Source: a virus
Direction: 5' to 3' (one strand)
Virus record (IMG/VR): IMGVR_UViG_3300037200_000151
Span: 1 to 39,675 of that record
Length of the DNA stretch: 39,675 bases
Shown here piece after piece: positions 28,600-37,522 of this stretch; positions within the stretch are counted from its first letter, which is position 1, and each line of letters opens with the position of its first letter. Below the pieces are notes generated by a model. It searched no databases, was not told where the DNA came from, and worked only from the letters and a program-made list of their open reading frames with translations. The position numbers and the translations under genes are program-made.

Positions 28600-28636
28600 G
28601 AACCGGACGTCAAACCGTGAAGATGACGTCCGGTTC
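28600..28636 (-). terminator. perfect 13-bp hairpin with U-tract on the minus strand
   Basis: Arms GAACCGGACGTCA (28600-28612) and TGACGTCCGGTTC (28624-28636) are perfectly complementary with an 11-base loop. On the minus strand the stem is followed at once by TTTTT, which makes an intrinsic terminator for leftward transcription. On the plus strand only AAAT follows. It lies between two rightward genes, so it acts against their direction. Confidence 0.65.
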
Positions 28637-28669
28637 AAATAGCCAATACCCTGGAAGAGGTGAATGACC

Positions 28670-28930
28670 ATGAAAAACGATACAGATCTAAACAAAAAGC
28701 GTCAAGCGATTGAGGACTTCTTGGACGAAGTTCGCACGCATGAGCACCAGTTCAACGAAGCTTGCCCGTCCAAACTGTTAGCCGCTAAGTTCGGCAAGCG
28801 CGTGATTCCCTTTGGTGGATACCGGAACTTCATTAAGAACCTCGCGATCGACGGAACGATTGCCTTGGATCGAATTCAAACGGGAGGCGTGTTCATTTCG
28901 ATGCCGAAACGCACGCTGAAAGCCGTATGA
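28670..28930 (+). CDS. small hypothetical protein
   Basis: The 86-residue protein is read from ATG 28670 because GAAGAGG is at optimal distance; ATG 28664 is also possible. The sequence (DLNKKRQAIEDFLDEVRTHEHQFNEACPSKLLAAKFG ... GVFISMPKRTLKAV) is helical at the start with a basic end. It is coupled to the next gene by ATGA. The family is not recognised. Confidence 0.6.
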   Translation: MKNDTDLNKKRQAIEDFLDEVRTHEHQFNEACPSKLLAAKFGKRVIPFGGYRNFIKNLAIDGTIALDRIQTGGVFISMPKRTLKAV

Positions 28931-29130
28931 AGGACTTTCCGAATCGAATTCGGTGGGTTGTTCATTTTCAGGGTTTAAAATGGCCGAAACCCTGGGAGCA
29001 TCTCGACGAAGTTCCAAACATGTTTCAGTATATCGACAAGCCGGAATTGACGTGGGGATCGGGTATTTACTACGTCCAAACCAATGGCGATTTAGTCTTA
29101 GTCGAAGATGACTATGACTCAAGCGATTGA
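28927..29130 (+). CDS. small aromatic-rich hypothetical protein
   Basis: The 67-residue protein is rich in Trp/Tyr/Pro (MKDFPNRIRWVVHFQGLKWPKPWEHL, MFQYIDKPELTWGSGIYYVQ) and ends with an acidic tail (VEDDYDSSD). The acidic tail and small beta core resemble DNA-mimic or inhibitor-type phage proteins, but no family is recognised. Confidence 0.55.
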   Translation: MKDFPNRIRWVVHFQGLKWPKPWEHLDEVPNMFQYIDKPELTWGSGIYYVQTNGDLVLVEDDYDSSD

Positions 29131-29143
29131 AAGGGAAACCGAA

Positions 29144-29473
29144 ATGGGAAAAGAACTGATACTGCCGGGACAAAACAATGCTCACGCTGAATTCACGCGA
29201 CAAAGCGTGAAACCTCGTGAGGACGTGAATGCTGAACGTGCGAACTTCTATTTAAAGACCTGCGGTGAATCGATGACACCGCCCGGATGCGAGTACGTTG
29301 GCTCTTTTGCCTCACATATTTACAAGAACCGTTTGAATCCGATGGAATTCACCACGATTCAACAGGCACCGATTGGGAATGCCCATGAAGTGTGGACCGA
29401 TATCGCATGGAAAGAGATCAGGAAAGTCCTCATGGCCAAGTTCGGACGTAAAGAGCCCGCGAAACGGGCATAA
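29144..29473 (+). CDS. hypothetical protein upstream of exonuclease
   Basis: The 109-residue protein is read from ATG 29144 behind AAAGGG. The frame is open to 29108, but that would overlap the previous gene. It contains a TCGESMTPPGCEYVGSFASHIYKNRLNPMEF stretch and ends in a basic helix (EIRKVLMAKFGRKEPAKRA). Its position just before the recombination genes suggests DNA metabolism, without direct evidence. Confidence 0.55.
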   Translation: MGKELILPGQNNAHAEFTRQSVKPREDVNAERANFYLKTCGESMTPPGCEYVGSFASHIYKNRLNPMEFTTIQQAPIGNAHEVWTDIAWKEIRKVLMAKFGRKEPAKRA

Positions 29474-29488
29474 GAAAGGACCTAAACC

Positions 29489-30289
29489 GTGAAAAAATTA
29501 ACTTTAAACGAAGCAATCGAGCTTCACGCTGCTAAGCAATTGGTTGGCGTCTTCGAGATGACAAACCAAGAGTACCATGCAGCGCCTGGACTCTCGAAGT
29601 CGGCCTTGGACAATATCAACGAAAGCCCGTTCTATTATAAGTGGAAACTCGACAATCCGGACGATTTGTCCGAAGCGCTGATTTTTGGCTCGGCTTATCA
29701 TGCCAAAGTCTTGGAACCGCATTTGTTTCCAATCCTGTTTTTCCCGACCTCAACACAACCTCGCGCGCCGAAGCGCGATGCCCTAGGTCGAGCGCCGTTA
29801 TCTGAAGCCAACTCGGACAAAATAGATGCCATGGTCAAGCGCCTTAAGTCTTTACCGGGAGCCTCAAAGCTCATTGTGGGCCAACCCGAACTCTGCTTTT
29901 TCTGGACTGATATTGAGACCGGCATCCAATGCAAATGCAAAATCGACGTGCTTTCGCCGGCAGGTGTGGTTGTGGATCTCAAAACTTGCCAAGACGCGAG
30001 CCCTAAGAAGTTCTCGGCCACGATTCTTGACCGCCGCTACCAAGTTCAGGGAGCATGGATACTTGACGGCATTCGGAAAGCCGTTGAACAATCCGGAATC
30101 AGCTTTCCAATCCCCGACAGCTTCATTTTGCTAGCCCAAGAGAAGTCTGAACCTTTCCGCGTCGCCCAAGGTGAAGAGATGTACCGAAAGGACCTTGAAA
30201 CCTACGCTGAATGCGTGACCAAGAACGAATGGCCGGACTATCCCGACCAAGTCGTGGACATCGAATGCCCGATCTGGAGCTTCAAATGA
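29489..30289 (+). CDS. RecE-like PD-(D/E)XK 5'-3' exonuclease
   Basis: The 266-residue protein starts at GTG 29489 behind GAAAGGA. The family signature NQEYHAAPGLSKSALDNINESPFYY is followed by GSAYHAKVLEP (His 71) and QPELCFFW (Glu 134). CKIDVLSPAGVVVDLKTCQ contains the catalytic Asp 153 and Asp 163/Lys 165, and RRYQVQGAWILDGI supplies the Gln-x-x helix. This is the RecE C-terminal/DUF3799-type exonuclease that resects duplex DNA to leave 3' single strands. The following gene of the recombination module probably anneals them. Confidence 0.85.
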   Translation: MKKLTLNEAIELHAAKQLVGVFEMTNQEYHAAPGLSKSALDNINESPFYYKWKLDNPDDLSEALIFGSAYHAKVLEPHLFPILFFPTSTQPRAPKRDALGRAPLSEANSDKIDAMVKRLKSLPGASKLIVGQPELCFFWTDIETGIQCKCKIDVLSPAGVVVDLKTCQDASPKKFSATILDRRYQVQGAWILDGIRKAVEQSGISFPIPDSFILLAQEKSEPFRVAQGEEMYRKDLETYAECVTKNEWPDYPDQVVDIECPIWSFK

Positions 30290-30486
30290 GCGTATATACA
30301 AAACGTATTTACGCCAAAGTTCCGCTTTGGACAAAGTTCCTGCTACTCTTTAGGCGCACGAACCAAACCACGGGACAAACCGAGGGGACCGTCTGCACGA
30401 TTTACTGGAAGCACCTTTTTAAAAGGATCTACGTGTTAAAAGAAGAATTCAAACCGAAAGGAAACAGTCATGGACAACGAAAATAA
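30286..30486 (+). CDS. small basic hypothetical protein
   Basis: The 66-residue protein starts at ATG 30286, overlapping the exonuclease stop (ATGA). The sequence (MSVYTKRIYAKVPLWTKFLLLFRRTNQTTG ... YVLKEEFKPKG) is basic and aromatic. It overlaps the start of the next gene by 17 bases. It is inserted between exonuclease and annealing protein; the role is unknown. Confidence 0.55.
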   Translation: MSVYTKRIYAKVPLWTKFLLLFRRTNQTTGQTEGTVCTIYWKHLFKRIYVLKEEFKPKGNSHGQRK

Positions 30487-31612
30487 CCAACTACCACAAC
30501 GGTTCCAAGGCGATCACTTAGGCAATGCGCCGGCGATCATGCCAAAGGTGCCACAATCTGTTGAGTCTTCGCGGGCAATCGCTGAAGTTCAGGCGGCCGT
30601 GATCTCGGCTAAGAACTTTCCCCGCGATACTAATGCGGCCTTTGGGGCCGTCATTGAAGCCTGCAAGCGAAAGCGCGTGGCTGAGAATGCCATGTACGCT
30701 TATAAGCGCGGCGGAGCCATGGTCACGGGACCGTCTATCCGGATGGCTGAGATCCTTGCCCAAAACTACGGGAATCTGAGCTTCGGCATCGTGGAACTCG
30801 AACGCCGTCAAGGCGAAAGCCAAATGATGGCCTTTTGCCACGATCTCCAAAGCAATACCCGTCAAACGAGGGTCTTTGCCGTTCCTCATGCTAGAAGCTC
30901 CAAAGCCGCCGGTAGGGTTGAATTGACCGACGACCGCGACGTTTATGAGATGACAGCCAACCAAGGCGCCCGAAGACTTAGAGCCTGCATCCTTGGAATC
31001 ATCCCACCTGACTTCATTGACGGGGCCATTGAGCAGTGTGAGGCGACGTTAAAAGACGCCGACAAGAACGTGCCCATGGCGGATCGAATCAGGGGAATGC
31101 TTCAGGCTTTCAGCGAGCATGGAGTCAGCCAAGAGATGATCGAGAAGCGCCTGCAACACAAAGTCGACGCAATCAATGAGGCCGAACTTGTATCGCTTCG
31201 GAAGATTTACGGCTCAATCAAGGATGGGATTGCCTCGCGTGAAGAGTTCTTCTCGGTGAAGGAACAAGCATCGCAGCCCTCAAGCGTGAATGAAAGGCTT
31301 GCCGACATCAAAGTCCCTGAAGAAAAAACCGAAGTAAAAGAGCCCGAAAAATCGGCTCCAGTTGTCGAGGCTCCAAAGGCCGAAACGAAGGTCCCAAAGC
31401 CAAAAGCCAAACTTGAGCCAAAACCTGACCAGATTTCATACAAGTTCCCCGTGGGCCGGTATGAAGGGCAAGAGATCTCGACGATCTCGCTTGAGGACCT
31501 AAAGACGTATTTCTTCCAATTGAAGGGTCAGGCTAAGCTTGACGGCCCGAACGCTCATCGTGACGAGATGATCATGGCCATCGGTGACTTCATCGAGAAG
31601 GCGGCAAAATGA
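30470..31612 (+). CDS. conserved phage recombination protein, likely ssDNA-annealing
   Basis: This 380-residue protein starts at ATG 30470 behind GAAAGGAAACA. The conserved core includes AVISAKNFPRDTNAAFGAVIEACKR, YAYKRGGAMVTGPSIRMAEILAQNYGNL and TRQTRVFAVPHARSS. It ends with YEMTANQGARRLRACILGIIPPDFIDGA, a pattern seen in a widespread phage family encoded beside exonucleases. A charged Pro/Lys/Glu linker (about 265-325) leads to a C-terminal small domain (KFPVGRYEGQEISTISLEDLKTYFF). Single-strand annealing (RecT/Red-beta-like) is inferred from the exonuclease partner, since I see no proof of a RecT fold. Confidence 0.65.
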   Translation: MDNENNQLPQRFQGDHLGNAPAIMPKVPQSVESSRAIAEVQAAVISAKNFPRDTNAAFGAVIEACKRKRVAENAMYAYKRGGAMVTGPSIRMAEILAQNYGNLSFGIVELERRQGESQMMAFCHDLQSNTRQTRVFAVPHARSSKAAGRVELTDDRDVYEMTANQGARRLRACILGIIPPDFIDGAIEQCEATLKDADKNVPMADRIRGMLQAFSEHGVSQEMIEKRLQHKVDAINEAELVSLRKIYGSIKDGIASREEFFSVKEQASQPSSVNERLADIKVPEEKTEVKEPEKSAPVVEAPKAETKVPKPKAKLEPKPDQISYKFPVGRYEGQEISTISLEDLKTYFFQLKGQAKLDGPNAHRDEMIMAIGDFIEKAAK

Positions 31613-31836
31613 TTTCTCACGACAAGGTTAACGCCAAAGAGACTCTTGAAAGGCTGATTCCAAGAGAGATGAAACAGGTTTTGGCTGTGGTGATCATGGA
31701 GGATGGGAACGTTGAATGCCATTGGTCGACTATGCCGCCAGCCGACCTAATCCTCATGGAGAAGGTCTTGAATCGGAATATCAACCACACACTCGATCAG
31801 CTCGAAAAGAACAAAAAGGATCCAGCGATATCATGA
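31609..31836 (+). CDS. small hypothetical protein of recombination module
   Basis: The 75-residue protein (KQVLAVVIMEDGNVECHWSTMPPADLILMEKVLNRN) appears as a small beta-strand pair followed by helices. ATGA overlaps at both ends tie it to the recombination operon. No family is assigned. Confidence 0.6.
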   Translation: MISHDKVNAKETLERLIPREMKQVLAVVIMEDGNVECHWSTMPPADLILMEKVLNRNINHTLDQLEKNKKDPAIS

Positions 31837-32069
31837 CGTTGCAAGATAAGTTCGTTTTGCTCGTTCAAACTGAATGCCTGACCGAAGTCTTCTCGGGCGA
31901 TATGGCTCAACGGGAATGCTCTAAGCTCATGGCCGATGTATTCAGCGTATGGGAATGCGATATCGAGGAAGCTTTGCCAGAAAAGCGTCTTCACGAGCTT
32001 GCCATGGATTATATTTCGTGGAAACTTCACGAGTCGATACAGCCTAGCTGGATCAAAACTCACCCCTAA
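31833..32069 (+). CDS. small helical hypothetical protein
   Basis: The 78-residue helical, acidic protein (MTLQDKFVLLVQTECLTEVFSGDMAQRECSKLM ... SIQPSWIKTHP) overlaps the preceding stop. It lies 10 bp before the coiled-coil gene, which has its own AAAGGAG. The function is not recognised. Confidence 0.6.
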   Translation: MTLQDKFVLLVQTECLTEVFSGDMAQRECSKLMADVFSVWECDIEEALPEKRLHELAMDYISWKLHESIQPSWIKTHP

Positions 32070-32079
32070 AGGAGAAACC

Positions 32080-32604
32080 ATGGGACGTAAAAAAATTAAC
32101 CCAGACGCTAAAACTATCACCACAAAACGAGAGATTCTTTTTGATCTCACCGAGCAAGACCGTGCCGCGCGCCTTGAAGCCTGCAACACGCTTGAATCTC
32201 AAATCGAGAAAATCAATGCCGAGATCAAGGAATTCAAGGATTCTCGCAAAGAAGAAGTTCGATTGCTGACCATTGAGCGAACGAAAGTTCGCAGAGTTCT
32301 TGCCTCAAATAATGAAGCCCGAAGCGTGGTTTGCAAACAGATCATGGACTATCGCGCTGGCTCCGTGACGACGACCTATAAAGGCCGAATCACTGAAGTT
32401 CGCGAGATGCTCGATCATGAGCGCCAAACCGAGATTCCGGTGGAAACCAAGTCTGCCCGCAAAACCAAAGAAAAGACCGACGCTGAACCCAAAGCCAAGA
32501 AGACTCCGAAGAGCCGTAACCACGTTCAAGATATCGAAGCTCCGACTCCGATCTCCAACGCCGCTTTCTCTGCCAATCCGACCGTTCCTCATCCCGCCGC
32601 TTGA
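32080..32604 (+). CDS. coiled-coil conserved phage protein next to recombination genes
   Basis: The 174-residue protein starts at ATG 32080 behind AAAGGAG. A long coiled coil runs over about residues 20-85 (LEACNTLESQIEKINAEIKEFKDSRKEE). Then comes VVCKQIMDYRAGSVTTTYKGRITEVREMLDHERQTEIP, which follows the 'V.C....dy..g.v....G.i.e.R.m...ErQ' pattern of small coiled-coil proteins frequent beside phage recombinases. The C-terminus is basic and disordered. The function is unknown. The stop overlaps the resolvase start (TTGA). Confidence 0.6.
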   Translation: MGRKKINPDAKTITTKREILFDLTEQDRAARLEACNTLESQIEKINAEIKEFKDSRKEEVRLLTIERTKVRRVLASNNEARSVVCKQIMDYRAGSVTTTYKGRITEVREMLDHERQTEIPVETKSARKTKEKTDAEPKAKKTPKSRNHVQDIEAPTPISNAAFSANPTVPHPAA

Positions 32605-33092
32605 TCATCTTTGGAGTCGATCCAGGACTTTCTGGGAGCGTAGCGGCTGTCGGTGAAGGCATCGCAGCCGCCATTCCCTTCGAGCAGTCCAATGCGGGAA
32701 CTCTCGACTTCAAAGCAATCGCAGCCTTCTTAGATTCCTTCAAACAGTTTGAGTGCCGAGCTTTCGTGGAAGCCGTTCACGCTTTTCACAAGCAAGGCGT
32801 CAGTTCAGCCTTTACCTTTGGGCGAACGACTGGCCACATTGAGGGATTTCTTCTTGGACGTGGAATCATGGTGAGTAGAGTGCTTCCGAAGGTCTGGCAG
32901 GATTCAATGTATCTTAAGCTCAGACCTGAACTCGAAGGAAAAGAGCGCTCCATCCAGGCGGTGAAGGCTCTTTATCCTGATATTTCCATTAGGCGAACCG
33001 TGCGAACAACGACTGATCATTCTGGGATGGCTGACGCGCTTCTCATCGCCACCTACGGCCATCGTTTACTTAGCCTTGCGAAGCTCAAGTAA
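32601..33092 (+). CDS. RuvC-like Holliday junction resolvase
   Basis: The 163-residue protein starts at TTG 32601 overlapping the previous stop (TTGA). Motifs of the RuvC/RNase H fold are present: FGVDPGLSGS (Asp 7), AFVEAVHA (Glu 57), and TDHSGMADALLIATYG (Asp 139/His 140/Asp 145). Four acidic residues are thus in the expected places. It would resolve branched concatemers for packaging. It is the last gene of the rightward operon, and its end overlaps the convergent transglycosylase gene by 27 bp. Confidence 0.85.
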   Translation: MIIFGVDPGLSGSVAAVGEGIAAAIPFEQSNAGTLDFKAIAAFLDSFKQFECRAFVEAVHAFHKQGVSSAFTFGRTTGHIEGFLLGRGIMVSRVLPKVWQDSMYLKLRPELEGKERSIQAVKALYPDISIRRTVRTTTDHSGMADALLIATYGHRLLSLAKLK

Positions 33093-33557
33093 CTTGCGCT
33101 GAACCTTGTCCACATAATCCTGATTCACATAGCGCCCGGTATCGGGGTTCCGAAGAACATCGCCCAGGCCGTATGCTGCAATGGCGTCGTTTTCATCGGG
33201 AAACTTTTCAAATGTTTTAACCAGCATCTTGCAGCCCAATTCAGTCCCATCCCACATGCTGGAAAGGTTTTGAAGCGCACCTTTGTATCGAAGCTCACGT
33301 GCTACGGCGCCGGAGACTTGCATGAGGCCCCAGTCGATATGCTGGAAAAGCTTTTCTGTCTCGACTGTCGTATCGACGGTCTGTGCCCAGAATTCGGGAT
33401 CCACAAAGAGCTTATTTTCGCCGTAGTAAATGGCCTTGAGTGGATTCCATCCCGATTCAACCTCAATGATCGCCATGACTAAATTCGGATCGAGTTCAAA
33501 AGCCTTGGCTTGGGCTTTGGCTGCTTCGATGAGTTGTTTCTTGGTCTTTTCGTCCAT
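33066..33557 (-). CDS. lytic transglycosylase (SLT type), virion-associated
   Basis: The 163-residue protein shows AFELDPNLVMAIIEVESGWNP with catalytic Glu 34 in the E-S-G motif. HIDWGLMQVSG (about 73-83) and DENDAIAAYGLGDVLR follow, the three hallmark motifs of Slt/MltE-type transglycosylases. In T7 this activity is a domain of the internal protein gp16; here it is a free-standing gene adjoining three large ejection proteins. It would open peptidoglycan during DNA entry. The start is ATG 33557 behind GGAG. Confidence 0.85.
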   Translation of the reverse strand: MDEKTKKQLIEAAKAQAKAFELDPNLVMAIIEVESGWNPLKAIYYGENKLFVDPEFWAQTVDTTVETEKLFQHIDWGLMQVSGAVARELRYKGALQNLSSMWDGTELGCKMLVKTFEKFPDENDAIAAYGLGDVLRNPDTGRYVNQDYVDKVQRKLLELRKAK

Positions 33558-33560
33558 TCT

Positions 33561-36095
33561 CTATTCTCCAGGGTTTTGCTCTATTTGATTGTCTGGGACT
33601 GGGTTTGGCACACTCGGGGGCTGACTTGCAAGAGCATCCATGTTTTGTTGACCATTAGAAGCTTCAGCAGCAGCATTAAGACTTTTATTCTTAAAGGCAG
33701 CCGCGAATGTTCTCGCTGAGGCAGGAACAAGAATCTTCGTGACGGCATTTCCAACGCCACGTTTGACTGTTGCCAGCGTTGAATTGTCGACCATGGCCTC
33801 ATAAATCCCCATTCCTTGGACGATATTTGAAATTTGCTCTTCATTTGCCGCTCCTTTGATAAGAGCGCCGACTCCGTTGTTAGCCACATAATTGGCAAAT
33901 TCAGGAGATCCCCTCACAAGACGGTAAAGATCGCGAGCACCCCGAACAGGAGACATGGCAAGCCCGACGAGCGCACCGACGGCTTGAGTAGTTTTATCTG
34001 GATTCTCTTTCCAAAAATCGCTGGTCTGAATCAGTTTTGCTTGATTGGCGATTCCTTTTAGCTGATTCAATTGAGATGGATCAGGAGCAAGCGCACCCAT
34101 CATTTCAGGTCCCCATTTCCTTGCGTCTATTTCTCTCATGAAAACCTGCGGATCAAAGACGGGTTTCGCTGGATCAATCGAAGCATCGATCGCGTTAGAT
34201 ATCCAAAGTGACCTGATCTGCTGCATCTGCGGAGAATCGGCTCCAAATATTTGCTGAATCTTCAAAAGAGAAGACGGCTTTCCAGGAGTCAAAATCATTT
34301 GAGCGATATTGTCAGCGGCTTGGGGATTTTGGAATGCTCCCCCCAATTCTCCGATCTGGTTCATTTTATCGCTATAATTTTTAAATGCCTGATTCCAACT
34401 ATCTTCCATTGGCGTGCCTTTTAAAGATTCTGTCAATGCAGAGGCTTGATCTGCTCGGAAGGAACGCTGAATAGATTTGAAATTATTTAAAATCGTTTCA
34501 TTGGCCTGTCTTCCTGGGCCATCAAACTGGGAAAGATCGGCGAAAAAGGTTGTGGCATCATAAAGATCTTGAAGGGGCAATCCTCCATTTACCTTTGTGG
34601 TGGCGGAGTAAATATTATATTTATCCACAAGCTGTTTCAAGACGTTTTGGCCAGTGGGAGAACCCCATGCAGAGGTTTGAGAAGCGGCAAGCTGAGTATT
34701 GAGCTGTTCGCCCTCCAGCCCATCAAGAGTTGCCGAGCCGTTACTCCCGTCTAAAACAAGTTTCAATTCTCCCGTGGTGGGATCCTCGACGGCTTTATCG
34801 CCAATTATTTTTCGAAGCTGTCCAAGACCATTGTCGATCGTGAAAGAATTTATTCCCTGTTTCTGGGCATTCGCGATAGCTGTTGATTTTGCAAGTCCAA
34901 CTCTCTGACCAAGCTGGTCTTCAAGCGAATCCATTCCATTTTTTATCGATTGCCCCACTGAATATGCGGTCACTTCTCCCATTTCTGGATCAGGCATTCG
35001 AAGGGACGTGTGGATTTGATCTATTGCTCCCCTAATTCCAGCAGCGGCTTCTTGACGATAAGAAAGTGAACTCTTTGCAAGATCACTCATGAAGGCCCCG
35101 ATCTGACTAACGGCTTCGCCGCCGACAGAAAAAGCAGCCCCAAGTCCAGCCGATTCCATGAAGTCTTTTTTGTAATTGTAGCCGGCGGCCTCTTGGACAC
35201 CTGCCGCATAGTTGGCCGCCGCTCGACTCATTGAAGAAGCGGCCCATGCTGCGCCCTCAATTCCAGCCGTGGCTCCCACAAGAGCAGGTCCAGGATTCAT
35301 TGTAGCGGCAGCTCCGGCAACGAACGGAGCGGCAGCCAAAGCAGCGGCTCCTCCTTCTGCGATATTTGGGACCATGGCGGCGAAATCAAGACCTGCGGGT
35401 GCCACGGGATTCCAAGGAGCTTGTTCGTTGTCTCTATAAAAAAACTGATTTCCATCGTACTTGGCATTGTTGAAGCCATACAGCTTTTGGAACATGGAAA
35501 GCTGGCCTTCCCGAGTCTTTGGGATGGCTCCAATTACACGATCAAGAAATGGAGCTGGCTTGTTTCCTAAACCATTGTCTTGCTGCACGGCTTCGGGATC
35601 ATTTGATAAGTCGCTTCTGAAGGCGGCCTCAGCCATGTCCATTTGGTTTTTTTCATCGGCTGCCTGGAGATGTTCAACTGGCGTATTGCTTTTAATTTGT
35701 GCGAGATTCGCATCGGCAGATTGCTGATATGAGGGATTGGTTTGAGCATCGGCGGCTGCTTGAACTGCTGGACTTCTTTGGGGAGGAGTAGAGGGATTGG
35801 CTGACTGATCATCCATCGTTCCATCGTCTCCTCCCTGATCGCCTGGTTGTGGTGACTGCGAAGGAGGAGGTTGAGATGAGTCTTGTCCTTGAGGGGCCAT
35901 GGAAGGAACTGTTGAACCAAGAGTAGGTTGAGGATTTCCCTGAGCCAATGGTTGGCCAGCGGCAAGCTGCGTATTTGCAAGGGGTTTAAATTTCCCAAGA
36001 ACATTCTGGAGGGTTTGGCCCATGGTTCCTCCCGGAATTGGATTCCCAAGGTCTTGAGGTTGAGGATTCGCTGGAATATTGAAGCCTGCCATCAT
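33561..36095 (-). CDS. internal virion/ejection protein, large (gp16/gp15-like role)
   Basis: The 844-residue protein has a Pro/Gln/Ser-rich N-terminal 130 residues. A long helical body includes a hydrophobic Ala/Gly-rich region (AALAAAPFVAGAAATMNPGPALVGATAG, about 240-280) that could enter the host membrane. The C-terminus is helical and ends in a polar tail. It has no enzymatic motif; the transglycosylase is a separate downstream gene. Position and composition match the largest ejection protein of podoviruses, which forms a trans-envelope channel. Two adjacent ATG codons serve as start, overlapping the preceding stop. Confidence 0.6.
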   Translation of the reverse strand: MMAGFNIPANPQPQDLGNPIPGGTMGQTLQNVLGKFKPLANTQLAAGQPLAQGNPQPTLGSTVPSMAPQGQDSSQPPPSQSPQPGDQGGDDGTMDDQSANPSTPPQRSPAVQAAADAQTNPSYQQSADANLAQIKSNTPVEHLQAADEKNQMDMAEAAFRSDLSNDPEAVQQDNGLGNKPAPFLDRVIGAIPKTREGQLSMFQKLYGFNNAKYDGNQFFYRDNEQAPWNPVAPAGLDFAAMVPNIAEGGAAALAAAPFVAGAAATMNPGPALVGATAGIEGAAWAASSMSRAAANYAAGVQEAAGYNYKKDFMESAGLGAAFSVGGEAVSQIGAFMSDLAKSSLSYRQEAAAGIRGAIDQIHTSLRMPDPEMGEVTAYSVGQSIKNGMDSLEDQLGQRVGLAKSTAIANAQKQGINSFTIDNGLGQLRKIIGDKAVEDPTTGELKLVLDGSNGSATLDGLEGEQLNTQLAASQTSAWGSPTGQNVLKQLVDKYNIYSATTKVNGGLPLQDLYDATTFFADLSQFDGPGRQANETILNNFKSIQRSFRADQASALTESLKGTPMEDSWNQAFKNYSDKMNQIGELGGAFQNPQAADNIAQMILTPGKPSSLLKIQQIFGADSPQMQQIRSLWISNAIDASIDPAKPVFDPQVFMREIDARKWGPEMMGALAPDPSQLNQLKGIANQAKLIQTSDFWKENPDKTTQAVGALVGLAMSPVRGARDLYRLVRGSPEFANYVANNGVGALIKGAANEEQISNIVQGMGIYEAMVDNSTLATVKRGVGNAVTKILVPASARTFAAAFKNKSLNAAAEASNGQQNMDALASQPPSVPNPVPDNQIEQNPGE

Positions 36096-37513
36096 TGATC
36101 CATATCGTCATCGTCTGGCGTTGGCTGTTCGGTCGCGGTAGGTGCCGGCGAAGTTGAATCATCCGAATCATCTGGTTGACCGGGGCCTCCGCTCATCGCC
36201 GTACCAGAAGTGCTGGATGCTGCTGAAGGAGGCTGGGAGCTAGAAGGAGGCGCAGAAGACGGGGGAGGCGTTGCCGTTTGAGCAAAATAATCCTTCCATT
36301 GAGCTGCCTCGGCTGGACTCATGGGCTTTCGACCATTGGTGACGAGACCCTTATTTATGGCGGCAAGTGACCAGCCTTGGCCCATATATTTTTTGAGCGT
36401 GTTTTGTTCCATGGTCGTGCGCCCTGGCGGGGGCATCGGTGAATCATCATCGTTCTCGTCGTCCTGCGAACTCTGCGAACTATCCTTCGAGTTGGCGCCC
36501 TTCGCACCAAGCTGCGGATAAAGCCTATTTAGAGTATCCGGAGAAATAATTTGGCCGCCAAGAAGCTTTTGCCGCTGAACTCCATTTCCAAGAGCTTGAT
36601 TCACAACAGGATCCAAAAGAGATTTTGCCTCATTGGTGGAAGTGTTTTTCATCATTCCAAGAGCCTGAACCAATTGCCCTCGCACGTTGTCATCAAACCT
36701 AGTTCCATCTTGATATTTATTGGTTAATGCCGCAACTCGATCAACTGCCGAACCGATATTCGTGTTCGCATTAACGGCCGTTGGCGTGATTCGCTCATTC
36801 CCGAGCGAACGAATATAGAGCTGCATGGCCGCCTGATCTCCTGCGGCGGTTCCCTTTTGTAGAAGCGCGATGGCAAGATCAGGTTTCTGCATGAGCGGCT
36901 CATAGGTTTTTTCGATCTGACCTGCTTGTTTTGAAAGCGTCGTCGTGTCTTTATTGCCCACTTCTTGAGATTTGAGATCCAAGCTCTTGTTTTGGAAGTC
37001 GGCTTGTTGCTGAGCCTTCTGAGCCGCAAGCTGATCCTGGCCAGTCTTTGAAGTGATGCTCGCAAGCTTCGTCCAAGTCGAAGAATTGATCTGCCCCGAC
37101 ATTGTCGAAAGGGCAGCGTTTCTCGTCGCTGGGTCTGGGCTCGTTAGATTGGCCATTGCTTGGTTGATTTTCTGATCATAAGCCGGATCATTGCTTGTCG
37201 TAGCGGCCCAAAAGTCCGGAGAGATTGGAAGTCCGAAAAGCTGAGCCTTTTGCTGAGCCCCTTGAATTATCGCCTTGCGCACGCTTCCGGTTTCAGACAT
37301 CGCACGTTGAACGTCTTGAAAAACGCTCATGCCCTTTTGCATTTGAACCATGTCTTTTTGCTGTTGGTGTTGGTCTAGCTGGGCCTGCACCAATTGCTTT
37401 TGCTGATCGAGGTGCATTTTTACTTGAGCAAATTGAGTTCCATCCTTTACCGCATTCGGAATCCAGGAATAATCAACCTGCCCGGCTCTTAAGAGTGTTG
37501 GATCCAATGGCAT
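36092..37513 (-). CDS. internal virion/ejection protein, medium
   Basis: The 473-residue protein is helical and Gln-rich in its N-terminal part (VKMHLDQQKQLVQAQLDQHQQQKDMVQMQKG). Helical repeats follow, then an acidic Ser/Pro/Asp-rich disordered C-terminus after about residue 340 (DENDDDSPMPPPGR, PDDSDDSTSPAPT). This composition is typical of podovirus ejection proteins stored in the capsid. ATG 37513 follows GGAG. It is the middle member of a three-gene ejection set. Confidence 0.6.
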   Translation of the reverse strand: MPLDPTLLRAGQVDYSWIPNAVKDGTQFAQVKMHLDQQKQLVQAQLDQHQQQKDMVQMQKGMSVFQDVQRAMSETGSVRKAIIQGAQQKAQLFGLPISPDFWAATTSNDPAYDQKINQAMANLTSPDPATRNAALSTMSGQINSSTWTKLASITSKTGQDQLAAQKAQQQADFQNKSLDLKSQEVGNKDTTTLSKQAGQIEKTYEPLMQKPDLAIALLQKGTAAGDQAAMQLYIRSLGNERITPTAVNANTNIGSAVDRVAALTNKYQDGTRFDDNVRGQLVQALGMMKNTSTNEAKSLLDPVVNQALGNGVQRQKLLGGQIISPDTLNRLYPQLGAKGANSKDSSQSSQDDENDDDSPMPPPGRTTMEQNTLKKYMGQGWSLAAINKGLVTNGRKPMSPAEAAQWKDYFAQTATPPPSSAPPSSSQPPSAASSTSGTAMSGGPGQPDDSDDSTSPAPTATEQPTPDDDDMDQ

Positions 37514-37522
37514 CGTCTTCTC

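Noticed and set aside
34621-34629. Second perfect DnaA box TTATCCACA
   Set aside because: It lies within the large ejection-protein gene and is isolated, so probably chance. It also lowers the weight of the intergenic box.
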